Position numbers and translations under genes: made by a program
Origin: Paracoccaceae bacterium
GTDB lineage: Bacteria > Pseudomonadota > Alphaproteobacteria > Rhodobacterales > Rhodobacteraceae
Direction of reading: 5' to 3'
Assembly: GCA_021647745.1 (NCBI GenBank)
Contig: JAKIUB010000005.1
Span: 1-64,000 of the forward strand
DNA length: 64,000 nt
Notes under the pieces: model-generated
Told to the model about the DNA's origin: nothing
The model's database searches: none
Seen by the model: only the letters and a program-made list of their open reading frames with translations
Shown: one piece after another, positions 33,710-42,160 of the stretch
Layout: the number at the start of each line of letters is the position of its first letter
Numbering within the stretch: position 1 is the first letter of the stretch

Positions 33710-35446
33710 ATGGACCAGAGTAGGCTAATCAAATCCGGCAATAGAGAGATGGCAGATGTGATTCGTCGCTGGAAGAGTGCGCTCTGGTCTGTCGGGCTGT
33801 TCAGTGTGTTTACAAACCTGCTGATGCTCACCGGCCCGATCTTCATGCTACAGATATATGACCGGGTGCTCGGCTCGCGCTCCGAAGAAACACTGGTGGC
33901 GCTGCTGATACTGGTGGTCTTGCTTTATGGTATCATGGGGGTGCTTGATTTTGCCCGTGGCCGGATCGCGGCCCAGATCGGGGCCGGCTTCCAGTCCGCG
34001 CTGGATGCGCGGGTATTTAATGCGACAATGAAACGTGCGGTGGTGGCCGAGGCTCGCGCCCAGCCGGATTCCGGCTTGCAAGACCTCGAATCAATCCAGC
34101 GGCTACTGGCTTCTCCGGCGCTGTTTTCGGTGTTTGACCTGCCTTGGACCCCGATTTTTCTCGCGGCGATTTTTATCTTTCACCCGATGCTGGGCTGGCT
34201 GGCGCTCGGGGGGGGCGTGCTTTTGATCGTCATTACCATTCTCAATCAGTATCTCACCCGTGGTCCCGTGCTGCAAGGTGCCGGCGAGGCCGCCCGGGCC
34301 CAGGCCTTGTCCGAGGGCTTTCGCACCCAGTCCGAAGCTGTGCACGGGCTTGGCATGCAAAGTGCAGCGCTGACCCGCTGGAAAACCATCCGCGAGGCGG
34401 CCTTGGTCACCCAGACCCGTGCCGCCCACCGCACCGGTTTTTTCACCACGCTGAGCAAAACCCTGCGGCTGTTTTTACAAAGCGCGATGCTGGCGCTCGG
34501 AGCATGGCTGGTTTTGCAAAATGAAATGACCGCGGGGGCGATGATCGCCGGCTCTATCCTGATGGGGCGTGCGCTGGCCCCTGTCGAACAGTCGATCGCG
34601 CAATGGTCGCTGGTGCAGCGCGCCCGACAAGGCAAAAAGTCACTTTCGTTGATGCTTGGCAGTATGCCCGAACCGGCTGCGCGCACGGATCTGCCGCGCC
34701 CCAAAGCTTACCTCGAACTTTCAAAAGTAACCGTGGTGCCGCCCGGTGAAAATGTTGCGACTTTGCGTATGGTGTCTTTTCGGGTCGAGCCGGGGCAGGC
34801 GCTGGCGGTAATCGGCGAGAGCGCTTCGGGCAAGTCCACGCTGGCTCGGGTGCTGACGGGGATATGGCCGCCGGTCTCGGGTAAAATCCGTCTCGATGGC
34901 GCTGCGCTCGAACAATACAACCCCGATGATCTTGGTCGCTATATCGGCTATCTACCGCAAGATGTCGTGCTATTTGATAGCACAATCTCGGAAAATATCG
35001 CCCGCCTTGGCCTGAGCCCGGACGCGGATAAAGTCATCAAGGCAGCCAAGCTGGCCGATGCCCATGAAATGATCCTCAAGCTCCCTGACGGCTATGATAC
35101 CAAAATCAACGGTGGTGCGCGCCTGTCTGGCGGGCAAAAACAGCGGATCGCATTGGCCCGCGCCCTATATGATGACCCGGTGCTGCTGGTGCTGGACGAG
35201 CCAAACTCCAACCTCGATTCCCACGGCGGTATCGCGCTTGACGCCGCGATCCGGAGCTTCAAGGCCAGAAACGGCGTGGTGGTGATCATGGCTCACCGGC
35301 CTTCGGGTATCGCCGAATGCGATCTGGCGCTGGTGTTGCAAGAGGGGGTCGTCGCCAAATTCGGCCCACGCGACGAGGTGATCAAGGCCATGACCCAGAA
35401 TTTCCGCACGATTGCGGGCGAGATGGCCCCGAAAGGCGGTACATGA
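33710..35446 (+). CDS. Type I secretion system permease/ATPase (PrsD-like)
   Basis: A 578-aa ABC half-transporter. The membrane domain (about 20-310) includes LFSVFTNLLMLTGPIFMLQIYDRVL, typical of the PrsD/AprD group. The nucleotide-binding domain has Walker A GESASGKST, ABC signature LSGGQKQRIALARAL and Walker B VLLVLDEP. No N-terminal C39 peptidase-like domain is present. It should export RTX-like or other C-terminal-signal proteins with the adjacent membrane-fusion protein. No substrate or TolC gene is in the window. A second start at ATG33749 is possible. Confidence 0.92.
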   Translation: MDQSRLIKSGNREMADVIRRWKSALWSVGLFSVFTNLLMLTGPIFMLQIYDRVLGSRSEETLVALLILVVLLYGIMGVLDFARGRIAAQIGAGFQSALDARVFNATMKRAVVAEARAQPDSGLQDLESIQRLLASPALFSVFDLPWTPIFLAAIFIFHPMLGWLALGGGVLLIVITILNQYLTRGPVLQGAGEAARAQALSEGFRTQSEAVHGLGMQSAALTRWKTIREAALVTQTRAAHRTGFFTTLSKTLRLFLQSAMLALGAWLVLQNEMTAGAMIAGSILMGRALAPVEQSIAQWSLVQRARQGKKSLSLMLGSMPEPAARTDLPRPKAYLELSKVTVVPPGENVATLRMVSFRVEPGQALAVIGESASGKSTLARVLTGIWPPVSGKIRLDGAALEQYNPDDLGRYIGYLPQDVVLFDSTISENIARLGLSPDADKVIKAAKLADAHEMILKLPDGYDTKINGGARLSGGQKQRIALARALYDDPVLLVLDEPNSNLDSHGGIALDAAIRSFKARNGVVVIMAHRPSGIAECDLALVLQEGVVAKFGPRDEVIKAMTQNFRTIAGEMAPKGGT

Positions 35447-36786
35447 TGGTGACGGCAAAGCCGAGCAAGCAAAAAATGGTGACGGAAAAGCCGAGCAAGC
35501 AAAAATGGCGCGCAGGCCGGTTTGTGCTTTTGGGTATGGTCGCGCTGCTGGTACTGCTTGGCGGGGTGGCCCTCTGGTCGGCCACAACCAAGATCGCGGG
35601 GGCGATTATTACCTCTGGCCAGATTGAGGTAAAAAGCAACCGGCAGGTCGTGCAGCACCTTCAGGGCGGGGTGGTGCGCGAAATACTGGTGACCGACGGA
35701 GATATTGTGGAGGCTGGACAGGTTCTCCTGCGCTTCGATGCGGTGCTGACCGAATCGGAGTTGGCGATCACCGAAGGCCAGCTCTTTGAGCTTCTTGGCC
35801 AAAAAAGCCGGCTTTTGGCCGAGCGGGACGGGGCGGAGGATATCACCTTCGAGCCGGAGCTTGTCGATGTCGCCAAAAGCCGACCCAAGGTGGCGGAGCT
35901 GATCGAGGGCCAAGGGTCCCTGTTTTTTGCCCGAAGGGATTCTTTGAACGAAACACTAGCTCAATGGAACGAGCGCGGCGGGCAGATCAACAACCAGATC
36001 GAAGGGGCGCAGGCACAGCTGGCCTCGCTGAAAGAGCAGGCGTCTTTACTGGCTCAGGAGCTGGCGGATCAGGAAACTCTGCTTGAGAGCGGGCTGACCC
36101 AGGCGAGCCGGGTTTCTGCCCTGCGCCGGGAGGTTGCCAGTTTTGCCGGTCGCATAGGGGCGCTGGATGCAGAAATTGCCGGGTTTCGCGCCCGCCTTGC
36201 CGAGATAGAGATAGAGCGGCTAAAACTCTCGACCAGCCTGCGCGAAGAGGCTATTTCCGCGCTGCGGGAGCTGCAACCACGCGAGATAGAGCTGCGCCAA
36301 AACCGTCTTTCGTTACTGGAGGTGGTTAACAGGCTGGCCCTGCGTGCGCCGCGCTCGGGGGTGGTTTTTGGCCTGTCGGTTTTTACGCCGCGTGCGGTGG
36401 TTCAGGCCGGTGCCCCTATTCTCTATATTATTCCACAAGACGAACCGCTGATTATCCGCACCCGGATTCCGACCCAGCATATTGACCAGATCCGTGTCGG
36501 TCAGCCGGCAGCCCTGCGATTCTCGACTTTTGAGCAAAATACCCCCGATGTGATGGCAAAGGTGGTGAATATTTCTCCCGATGTCTTTACGGATGACCGC
36601 ACTGGCGCGAGCTATTATTCAGCCGAGCTGCGCCCGGACCCCGGCGAGCTGGAAAAACTCGAAGGGGTTGAAATTTTGCCGGGCATGCCGGTCGAGGCTT
36701 TTATCAAAACCGAAGACCGCACCCCGCTTGAATATCTGATCAAACCTCTAACCATATATTTTTCCAGAGCATTTAGGGAAGGTTGA
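35443..36786 (+). CDS. HlyD-family type I secretion membrane-fusion protein
   Basis: A 447-aa periplasmic adaptor. One N-terminal transmembrane helix (FVLLGMVALLVLLGGVALW), lipoyl half-motif NRQVVQHLQGGVVREILVTDG, a long coiled coil (about 110-290, Gln/Glu/Leu-rich), then the second lipoyl half LRAPRSGVVFGLSVFTP and beta-barrel. Its ATG overlaps the ATPase stop (ATGATG). Residues 2-20 contain a duplicated decapeptide (VTAKPSKQK / VTEKPSKQK) encoded by a 30-bp tandem repeat, so an internal start at the second copy (35476) is also available. Confidence 0.92.
   Translation: MMVTAKPSKQKMVTEKPSKQKWRAGRFVLLGMVALLVLLGGVALWSATTKIAGAIITSGQIEVKSNRQVVQHLQGGVVREILVTDGDIVEAGQVLLRFDAVLTESELAITEGQLFELLGQKSRLLAERDGAEDITFEPELVDVAKSRPKVAELIEGQGSLFFARRDSLNETLAQWNERGGQINNQIEGAQAQLASLKEQASLLAQELADQETLLESGLTQASRVSALRREVASFAGRIGALDAEIAGFRARLAEIEIERLKLSTSLREEAISALRELQPREIELRQNRLSLLEVVNRLALRAPRSGVVFGLSVFTPRAVVQAGAPILYIIPQDEPLIIRTRIPTQHIDQIRVGQPAALRFSTFEQNTPDVMAKVVNISPDVFTDDRTGASYYSAELRPDPGELEKLEGVEILPGMPVEAFIKTEDRTPLEYLIKPLTIYFSRAFREG
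35446..35505. repeat. 30-bp tandem duplication inside the HlyD-family gene start
   Basis: Units 35446-35475 and 35476-35505 differ at one base (GGCAAAG versus GGAAAAG). Each begins with ATG, so the duplication also doubles the start codon. It keeps the reading frame and adds ten residues to the cytoplasmic N-terminus. Confidence 0.9.
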
Positions 36787-36982
36787 ATATTGGTGGTGTC
36801 GGCTTGGTTGTGCGGCTGATGCACGCCATCCCGCTTGCAACGCACATATTTTATAGAGAATATCGAGCCGGCCATAAGCATAGGCATTAAACCGCGCACA
36901 AAACATTAATCATGGCAAAAAAGGTATTTTCCCGCCGCATTTTTCGCGCTAGGCTGTCGCGAAATTTTCAACGGAGACTCGC

Positions 36983-37447
36983 ATGTCGGAAACCATACAA
37001 TCTCGCCTTGATGCACTGGGCATCACTTTGCCAGATGCGCCGGCGCCGGCCGCCAATTATGTGCCTTTTGTGCAATCGGGCAACCTTGTTTTTGTTTCCG
37101 GCCAAATCAGTAACGGCCCTGACGGTCTGATTAAAGGCCGCCTTGGCGACGATATGGATGCCGAGGCCGGATACATTGCCGCCCGCACCTGCGGGCTGTC
37201 ACTTATTGCCCAGCTTCGTGCAGCCTGTGACGGTGATCTGGAGCGGCTGGTGCGGGTGGTCAAGCTTGGCGGGTTTGTCAACTCTACCGCCGATTTTGCC
37301 GACCAGCCCAAGGTAGTCAACGGTTGCTCTGACCTGATGGTCGAGGTGTTTGGCGACAAGGGGCGCCATGCCCGCGCCGCTGTTGGTGTACCGGCATTGC
37401 CGCTCGGCGTAGCGGTGGAGATTGAAGGGATTTTCGAGATTGCCTAA
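36983..37447 (+). CDS. RidA/YjgF-family protein
   Basis: A 154-aa protein of the longer RidA subgroup. Sequence signs: ALGITLPDAPAPAANYVPFV, GNLVFVSGQISNGPDG, KLGGFVNSTADFADQPKVVNG, and GRHARAAVGVPALPLGVAVEIEG with the Arg that binds the enamine/imine carboxylate in RidA. RidA hydrolyses reactive 2-aminoacrylate-type intermediates. GGAGA precedes ATG36983. The 196-bp gap upstream holds no supported gene. Confidence 0.9.
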   Translation: MSETIQSRLDALGITLPDAPAPAANYVPFVQSGNLVFVSGQISNGPDGLIKGRLGDDMDAEAGYIAARTCGLSLIAQLRAACDGDLERLVRVVKLGGFVNSTADFADQPKVVNGCSDLMVEVFGDKGRHARAAVGVPALPLGVAVEIEGIFEIA

Positions 37448-38186
37448 GCTTCATCCGGCCTTTTTGCAGCCCCCGATCGCCCATCGCGGGCTGCATTCAA
37501 AAAGTATCCCCGAAAATTCCCACGCCGCTTTTCAGGCCGCGATCACTCACGGATATGGCATTGAGCTGGATATCCAGATGTCGCTCGATGGCGAGGCGAT
37601 GGTTTTTCATGATTACGAGCTTTCGCGGCTGACTGCGGCCAAAGGCCCCACCCGCCAGCACACCGCTGCCGAACTGGCCGCGCTGAAGCTGTCCGATGGC
37701 AGTCCGGCCCCGACCCTTGACGCTGTGTTAAAGCAGGTTGCGGGTCAGGTGGCGCTTCTGGTCGAGATCAAGGACCAAGATGGCGCGATGGGGGATAATA
37801 TTGGCCAGCTGGAGGCCCGCGTGGCCGAGCTGCTCGCGCTTTATCGCGGGCCGGTTGCGGTAATGTCGCTCAACCCGCATGCAATTTACCACATGCAGCG
37901 GCAAGCCCCGAATGTGGCGCGTGGGCTTGTAACATGTGCGTTCAGCAAGAAAAGCTGGCCACTTCTGCCCCGTGCCCGCGCCGAAGAACTGGTGCGGATA
38001 CCCGATTTTTCCGCCTGCGGCGCCAGCTTCATTTCGCACCACCTCAAAAGCCTTGACCTTCCGGTTGTGGCGAGCATTGCCGCAGAGGGCAACCCCGTAC
38101 TAAGCTGGACGATAAAATCGGAAGAAGACGAGCGTCAAGCCCGCCGCATTGCCGATAATATCACCTTTGAGGGATACCTGCCCTGA
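37440..38186 (+). CDS. Glycerophosphodiester phosphodiesterase
   Basis: A 248-aa GDPD-family TIM-barrel enzyme that releases glycerol-3-phosphate from deacylated phospholipids. PIAHRGLHSKSIPENSHAAF carries the catalytic His and the Arg; GIELDIQMSLDGEAMVFHDYEL has the metal-binding Glu-Asp and the second His. VEIKDQ supplies the third metal ligand. No signal peptide, so cytosolic. TTG37440 is chosen because the family N-terminus follows and it overlaps ridA by 8 bp with GAAGGG upstream; TTG37422 is an alternative adding six residues. Confidence 0.88.
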   Translation: MPKLHPAFLQPPIAHRGLHSKSIPENSHAAFQAAITHGYGIELDIQMSLDGEAMVFHDYELSRLTAAKGPTRQHTAAELAALKLSDGSPAPTLDAVLKQVAGQVALLVEIKDQDGAMGDNIGQLEARVAELLALYRGPVAVMSLNPHAIYHMQRQAPNVARGLVTCAFSKKSWPLLPRARAEELVRIPDFSACGASFISHHLKSLDLPVVASIAAEGNPVLSWTIKSEEDERQARRIADNITFEGYLP

Positions 38187-39331
38187 GCGAACCCGCCTAT
38201 GATATATCCCTGATCAACAGCATAGAGGCCGTGCCCGCCGCCGTGTGGGATAGCCTTGGCACGGGCGATCCCTTTACCAGCCACCGGTTTTTGCTGGCGC
38301 TCGAGGTCAGCGGTTCGGTTGGCCCCGGCAGCGGTTGGGCGCCCCACCATATGCTGGCGCATCAGGGTGGCAGGCTGGTCGGGGCCATGCCGCTTTACCT
38401 AAAATCCCACTCGCAGGGCGAATATATATTCGATTTCAACTGGGCTGATGCCTATACGCGCGCCGGCGGTGATTATTACCCCAAGCTGCAAGCCGCCGTG
38501 CCTTTTACCCCTGCCTCCGGCCCGCGCCTGCTGGCCGCCAATGATGCCACCCGCCGCGCCCTGCTAAAAGGCGCGCTGGAGATCGCCGCTAATAACAACC
38601 TTTCCTCCTTTCACATGACCTTTTGCACCAAAGCCGAGTTTGACCTTGGCGGTGAGCTGGGCCTGATGCAGCGGCTCAACACCCAGTTCCACTGGCAAAA
38701 TGACGGCTATAAATGTTTTGACGATTTTCTGGCCGCGCTGTCCTCGCGCAAGCGCAAAAACATCCGCCGCGAGCGCCGCCGCGCCCAGAGTTTTGGCGGT
38801 AATATCGTCACCCTCACCGGTGATGATATCCGCCCCGAACACTGGGAGGCCTTCTGGCAGTTTTATCAGGATACCGGCGCGCGCAAATGGGGCACGCCCT
38901 ACCTGACCCGCGCGTTTTTCGATCAGGCCCAAAACCACCTGCGCGATGATATATTACTGGTGCTGGCCGAGCGCGATGGCCGCTACATTGCCGGGGCGCT
39001 CAATTTTATCGGCCCCGACACCCTGTTTGGCCGCTATTGGGGCGCGGTCGAACACCACCCCGATCTGCATTTCGAGCTGTGCTATTACCGGGCGATCGAG
39101 GCCGCCATCGCACACGGGCTGGCGCGGGTCGAGGCCGGGGCGCAGGGCGAGCACAAGCTGGCGCGCGGCTATCTGCCAACACCGGTTTACTCGTTGCACT
39201 GGTTGAGGGATAAAGGCTTTGCCCATGCCGTGCAGCGGTTTTTAGATGCCGAGGCCGAGGCTGTGATAGAAGATATGCAAGAGCTGACCGAAACCGGCCC
39301 GTTCCGGCAGCAAGGAGATGATGATGGATAA
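38183..39331 (+). CDS. COG3146 (DUF482) GNAT-like acyltransferase, probable CTG start
   Basis: A protein of about 382 aa from the FemAB/GNAT-like COG3146 family, sometimes named peptidogalycan biosynthesis protein. Conserved blocks: DPFTSHRFLLALEVSGSVG, FDFNWADAYTRAGGDYYPKL, KRKNIRRERRRAQS and EAGAQGEHKLARGYLPTPVY. The frame has no ATG or TTG before the homology; GTG38231 would cut off the first 16 residues. CTG38183 lies 8 bp after GAGGGA (38169-38174) and overlaps the gdpD stop as CTGA, so a rare CTG start is the best fit. The biochemical role is unknown. Confidence 0.85.
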   Translation: MSEPAYDISLINSIEAVPAAVWDSLGTGDPFTSHRFLLALEVSGSVGPGSGWAPHHMLAHQGGRLVGAMPLYLKSHSQGEYIFDFNWADAYTRAGGDYYPKLQAAVPFTPASGPRLLAANDATRRALLKGALEIAANNNLSSFHMTFCTKAEFDLGGELGLMQRLNTQFHWQNDGYKCFDDFLAALSSRKRKNIRRERRRAQSFGGNIVTLTGDDIRPEHWEAFWQFYQDTGARKWGTPYLTRAFFDQAQNHLRDDILLVLAERDGRYIAGALNFIGPDTLFGRYWGAVEHHPDLHFELCYYRAIEAAIAHGLARVEAGAQGEHKLARGYLPTPVYSLHWLRDKGFAHAVQRFLDAEAEAVIEDMQELTETGPFRQQGDDDG

Positions 39332-39593
39332 ACAGGACCTGCTCGATAACGGCTGGGAAATGGCAGCTGGCCGCGATGCCCTGACCAAGGTTTTCAAGTT
39401 CAAAAACTTCCGCAAGGCCTTTGCATGGATGTCCGAAATGGCGATGTGGGCCGAAAAAATGGACCACCACCCCGAATGGGCCAACACCTATAATGAAGTT
39501 ACCGTCACCCTGCAAACCCACACCAAAAGCGCCATCACCGAGCTGGATACAAAGCTCGCCACCCGGATGGATGCCGCATGGAGAGGCGCATGA
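39324..39593 (+). CDS. phhB: Pterin-4a-carbinolamine dehydratase
   Basis: An 89-aa protein regenerating quinonoid dihydropterin from 4a-hydroxytetrahydropterin, usually for phenylalanine hydroxylase or as an orphan enzyme. The signature is KNFRKAFAWMSEMAMWAEKMDHHPEW with the catalytic His pair. Three consecutive ATGs (39318, 39321, 39324) exist; AAGGAG ends at 39317, so 39324 has the best spacing. No phenylalanine hydroxylase gene is nearby. Confidence 0.93.
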   Translation: MDKQDLLDNGWEMAAGRDALTKVFKFKNFRKAFAWMSEMAMWAEKMDHHPEWANTYNEVTVTLQTHTKSAITELDTKLATRMDAAWRGA

Positions 39594-40801
39594 ATTATAT
39601 CATCATCGGTGCGGGGCAGGCAGGGGCCACCCTGTGCGAGACCCTGCGCAAGGGCGGCTTTGAAGGCGCAATCACCCTGATTGGCGAAGAGCCATTACCG
39701 CCCTATCAGCGCCCGCCGCTTTCAAAGGCCTATCTGCTGGGTGATATGGCGCTTGAGCGGCTGTTTTTGCGCCCCGAAAGGTATTATGCCGACCATGATA
39801 TTACCCTGATCGAGGGTATTGCTGTCAGTAAAATAGACCGCGCGGCCAAAGAAATCACCCTTGGTGATGGTCGCACGCTTGCCTATGACAAGCTGGCCCT
39901 GACCACAGGTGCCGCCCCCCACCATCTGCCCGCACGCATTGGCGGCGATCTGGCAGGTGTTTTCAGTGTGCGCACGCTGGCCGATGTCGAGGCCATGAAA
40001 ACCGCTTTTTCTGCGGGCAAGCGCGTGCTGATTATCGGCGGTGGCTATATCGGGCTGGAGGCGGCAGCCGTGGCTGCCAAGCTCGGGCTGAAGGTGACGC
40101 TGGTCGAGATGGGTGAGCGGATATTGCAACGGGTGGCCGCGCCCGAAACCTCGGACTATTTTCGTGCGCTGCACCAAAGTCACGGGGTGAAGATTATCGA
40201 GGGGGTCGGGGTGGCAGCGCTGACCGGCGAAGGCCATATCGCAGGTGCCACCCTGAGCGATGGCCGTGAAATCGAGGTTGATTTTGCCATCGTTGGTGTC
40301 GGGGTCGCGCCGCGCACAGGCTTGGCCGAAGCAGCAGGGCTGGAGCTGGAAAACGGCATAAAGACCAATGAAATGGCGCAGACAAGCGATCCGCATATCT
40401 TTGCGGCGGGCGATTGTGCCAGCACGCCTTTTAGGGGTGCGTACATCCGTATCGAGAGCGTCGGCAATGCCATTGACCAGGCAGAGATCGCCGCCGCCAA
40501 TATGCTCGGTGCCGCCAAGCCTTATAGCCCCAAACCGTGGTTCTGGTCAGACCAATACGACATAAAGCTGCAAATCGCCGGCCTTAATAGCGGCTATACA
40601 AATGTGGTCACGCGTGGTGGTGCCGAAAAAACTGTATCCCACTGGTATTACAATAGCAAAAACCTGATCGCGGTCGATGCGATGAATGACCCGCGCGCCT
40701 ATATGGTTGGCAAACGCCTGATCGAGGCGGGCAAGTCCCCCGCACCTGAAATGGTCGCTGATACCGGTATAGACCTCAAAACCATCATGGCTGCCGGATG
40801 A
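39590..40801 (+). CDS. Ferredoxin/rubredoxin-reductase-type FAD oxidoreductase
   Basis: A 403-aa two-dinucleotide-fold flavoprotein. FAD loop IIGAGQAGATLCETLR, NAD loop LIIGGGYIGLEAAAVAAKLG, ATG-like LTTGAAP, and the FAD-ribityl motif IFAAGDCAS. PYQRPPLSKAYL places it with ferredoxin, putidaredoxin or rubredoxin reductases. The partner ferredoxin is not encoded beside it. It overlaps phhB and rsmD by ATGA. Confidence 0.92.
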   Translation: MNYIIIGAGQAGATLCETLRKGGFEGAITLIGEEPLPPYQRPPLSKAYLLGDMALERLFLRPERYYADHDITLIEGIAVSKIDRAAKEITLGDGRTLAYDKLALTTGAAPHHLPARIGGDLAGVFSVRTLADVEAMKTAFSAGKRVLIIGGGYIGLEAAAVAAKLGLKVTLVEMGERILQRVAAPETSDYFRALHQSHGVKIIEGVGVAALTGEGHIAGATLSDGREIEVDFAIVGVGVAPRTGLAEAAGLELENGIKTNEMAQTSDPHIFAAGDCASTPFRGAYIRIESVGNAIDQAEIAAANMLGAAKPYSPKPWFWSDQYDIKLQIAGLNSGYTNVVTRGGAEKTVSHWYYNSKNLIAVDAMNDPRAYMVGKRLIEAGKSPAPEMVADTGIDLKTIMAAG

Positions 40802-41355
40802 GGATTATCGGCGGTATTCTGCGCGGCACAGCGCTGGCGAGCGTGGGCAAGGGCGACAAGGCCGCCCATCTGCGCCCGACCACGGATCGCGTGCGCGAAA
40901 GCCTGTTTAACCTGTTGACCCACGGGGATTACCCACCGATTGAGGGCGCGCGGGTGCTGGATCTTTTTGCCGGCACCGGCGCGCTGGGGTTTGAAGCCCT
41001 CAGCCGTGGTGCTGCCCGCGCGCTTTTTGTGGATGACGGTGCCAAATCACGGGCGCTGTTGCGCGAAAACACCGACAAGCTCCGCATGATCGGCCAAAGC
41101 AAGATTTACCGCCGTGACGCCACCCGCATGGGCGAAAACCGTGGCGACCCCTATGATCTTGTCTTTCTTGATCCGCCCTATGGCTTGGGCCTTGGCGAAA
41201 AAGCACTGGCAAGCGCGGCGCGCGGCGGCTGGCTGAGCGATGCGGCGCTGGTGGTCTGGGAAGAATGCACCGCGATCCCCCCTCCCTCCGGCTTTATACT
41301 GAAAGACCAGCGCAAGTATGGAGATACATGGGTCAGCATATTGCAGAAGCTATGA
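40798..41355 (+). CDS. rsmD: 16S rRNA (guanine966-N2)-methyltransferase RsmD
   Basis: A 185-aa methylase acting on the assembled 30S subunit. Begins MRIIGGILRG; motif RPTTDRVRESLFNLL; SAM motif VLDLFAGTGALGFEALSRG; catalytic FLDPPYG. Length and motifs are normal. It is coupled to the preceding flavoprotein gene. Confidence 0.95.
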   Translation: MRIIGGILRGTALASVGKGDKAAHLRPTTDRVRESLFNLLTHGDYPPIEGARVLDLFAGTGALGFEALSRGAARALFVDDGAKSRALLRENTDKLRMIGQSKIYRRDATRMGENRGDPYDLVFLDPPYGLGLGEKALASAARGGWLSDAALVVWEECTAIPPPSGFILKDQRKYGDTWVSILQKL

Positions 41356-41410
41356 TTGAACCCCGCGCCACAACGCGATAAAGCTAGGCAACCAAACCAA
41401 GGCGGCAAGC

Positions 41411-42160
41411 ATGACCACGAATCGCACAACCCATTTCGGCTTTACCGAGGTCGATGAAGACGCCAAGGCCGGCATGGTCCACGGGGTGTTTTCATCTGTG
41501 GCCAGCAAGTATGACGTGATGAACGACGCGATGAGCATGGGCATCCACCGGCTTTGGAAAGACGCGATGATGGATTGGCTGGCCCCGCAACCCGACCAAA
41601 AGCTGCTGGATGTGGCGGGCGGCACCGGTGATATTGCCTTTCGCTTCAATGCCCGCGCCAAGGATCAGGCCGAGGCCACCGTGCTTGATATGACCGAATC
41701 AATGCTGCTCGAGGGCCAAAAGCGCCCTGAAGCTGCCGAGATGGGCGACCGCCTGAACTGGGTAGTGGGCGACGCCATGGCGCTGCCCTTTGCCGATAAC
41801 AGTTTTGACGTTTACACTATCAGTTTCGGCATCCGCAATGTCACCCGCGTGCAAGATGCCATCACTGAAGCCTACCGCGTGCTGCGCCCCGGTGGCCGTT
41901 TTATGGTGCTCGAGTTTTCAGCCATACCCACCCCCGCCATGCAATGGGCCTATGACCGTTATTCGTTTAACGTCATCCCGAAGCTGGGAGAGATCATTGC
42001 GGGTGACCGTGACAGCTACCAATATCTTGTCGAGAGCATCCGCAAGTTTCCCAAGCAGGAGGTATTTGCCGACATGATCCGCAAGGGCGGGTTCGAGCTG
42101 GTCAAATACCGCAATCTAAGCCTTGGCATTGCCGCGCTGCATTCGGGCTGGAAAATATGA
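41411..42160 (+). CDS. ubiE: Ubiquinone biosynthesis C-methyltransferase UbiE
   Basis: A 249-aa SAM methylase of quinone synthesis. Signatures: VFSSVASKYDVMNDAMSMGIHRLWKD, LLDVAGGTGDIAFRF, ALPFADNSFDVYTISFGIRNV and RPGGRFMVLEFS. In this type of organism it makes ubiquinone. It overlaps ubiB by ATGA. Confidence 0.96.
   Translation: MTTNRTTHFGFTEVDEDAKAGMVHGVFSSVASKYDVMNDAMSMGIHRLWKDAMMDWLAPQPDQKLLDVAGGTGDIAFRFNARAKDQAEATVLDMTESMLLEGQKRPEAAEMGDRLNWVVGDAMALPFADNSFDVYTISFGIRNVTRVQDAITEAYRVLRPGGRFMVLEFSAIPTPAMQWAYDRYSFNVIPKLGEIIAGDRDSYQYLVESIRKFPKQEVFADMIRKGGFELVKYRNLSLGIAALHSGWKI

Noticed and set aside
33659..35505. CRISPR-like repeats
   Set aside because: The repeats are two unrelated direct tandem duplications with no spacers.
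36912..37130. A 72-aa basic frame before ridA
   Set aside because: It runs into ridA in another frame, lacks a ribosome site and has no family features.
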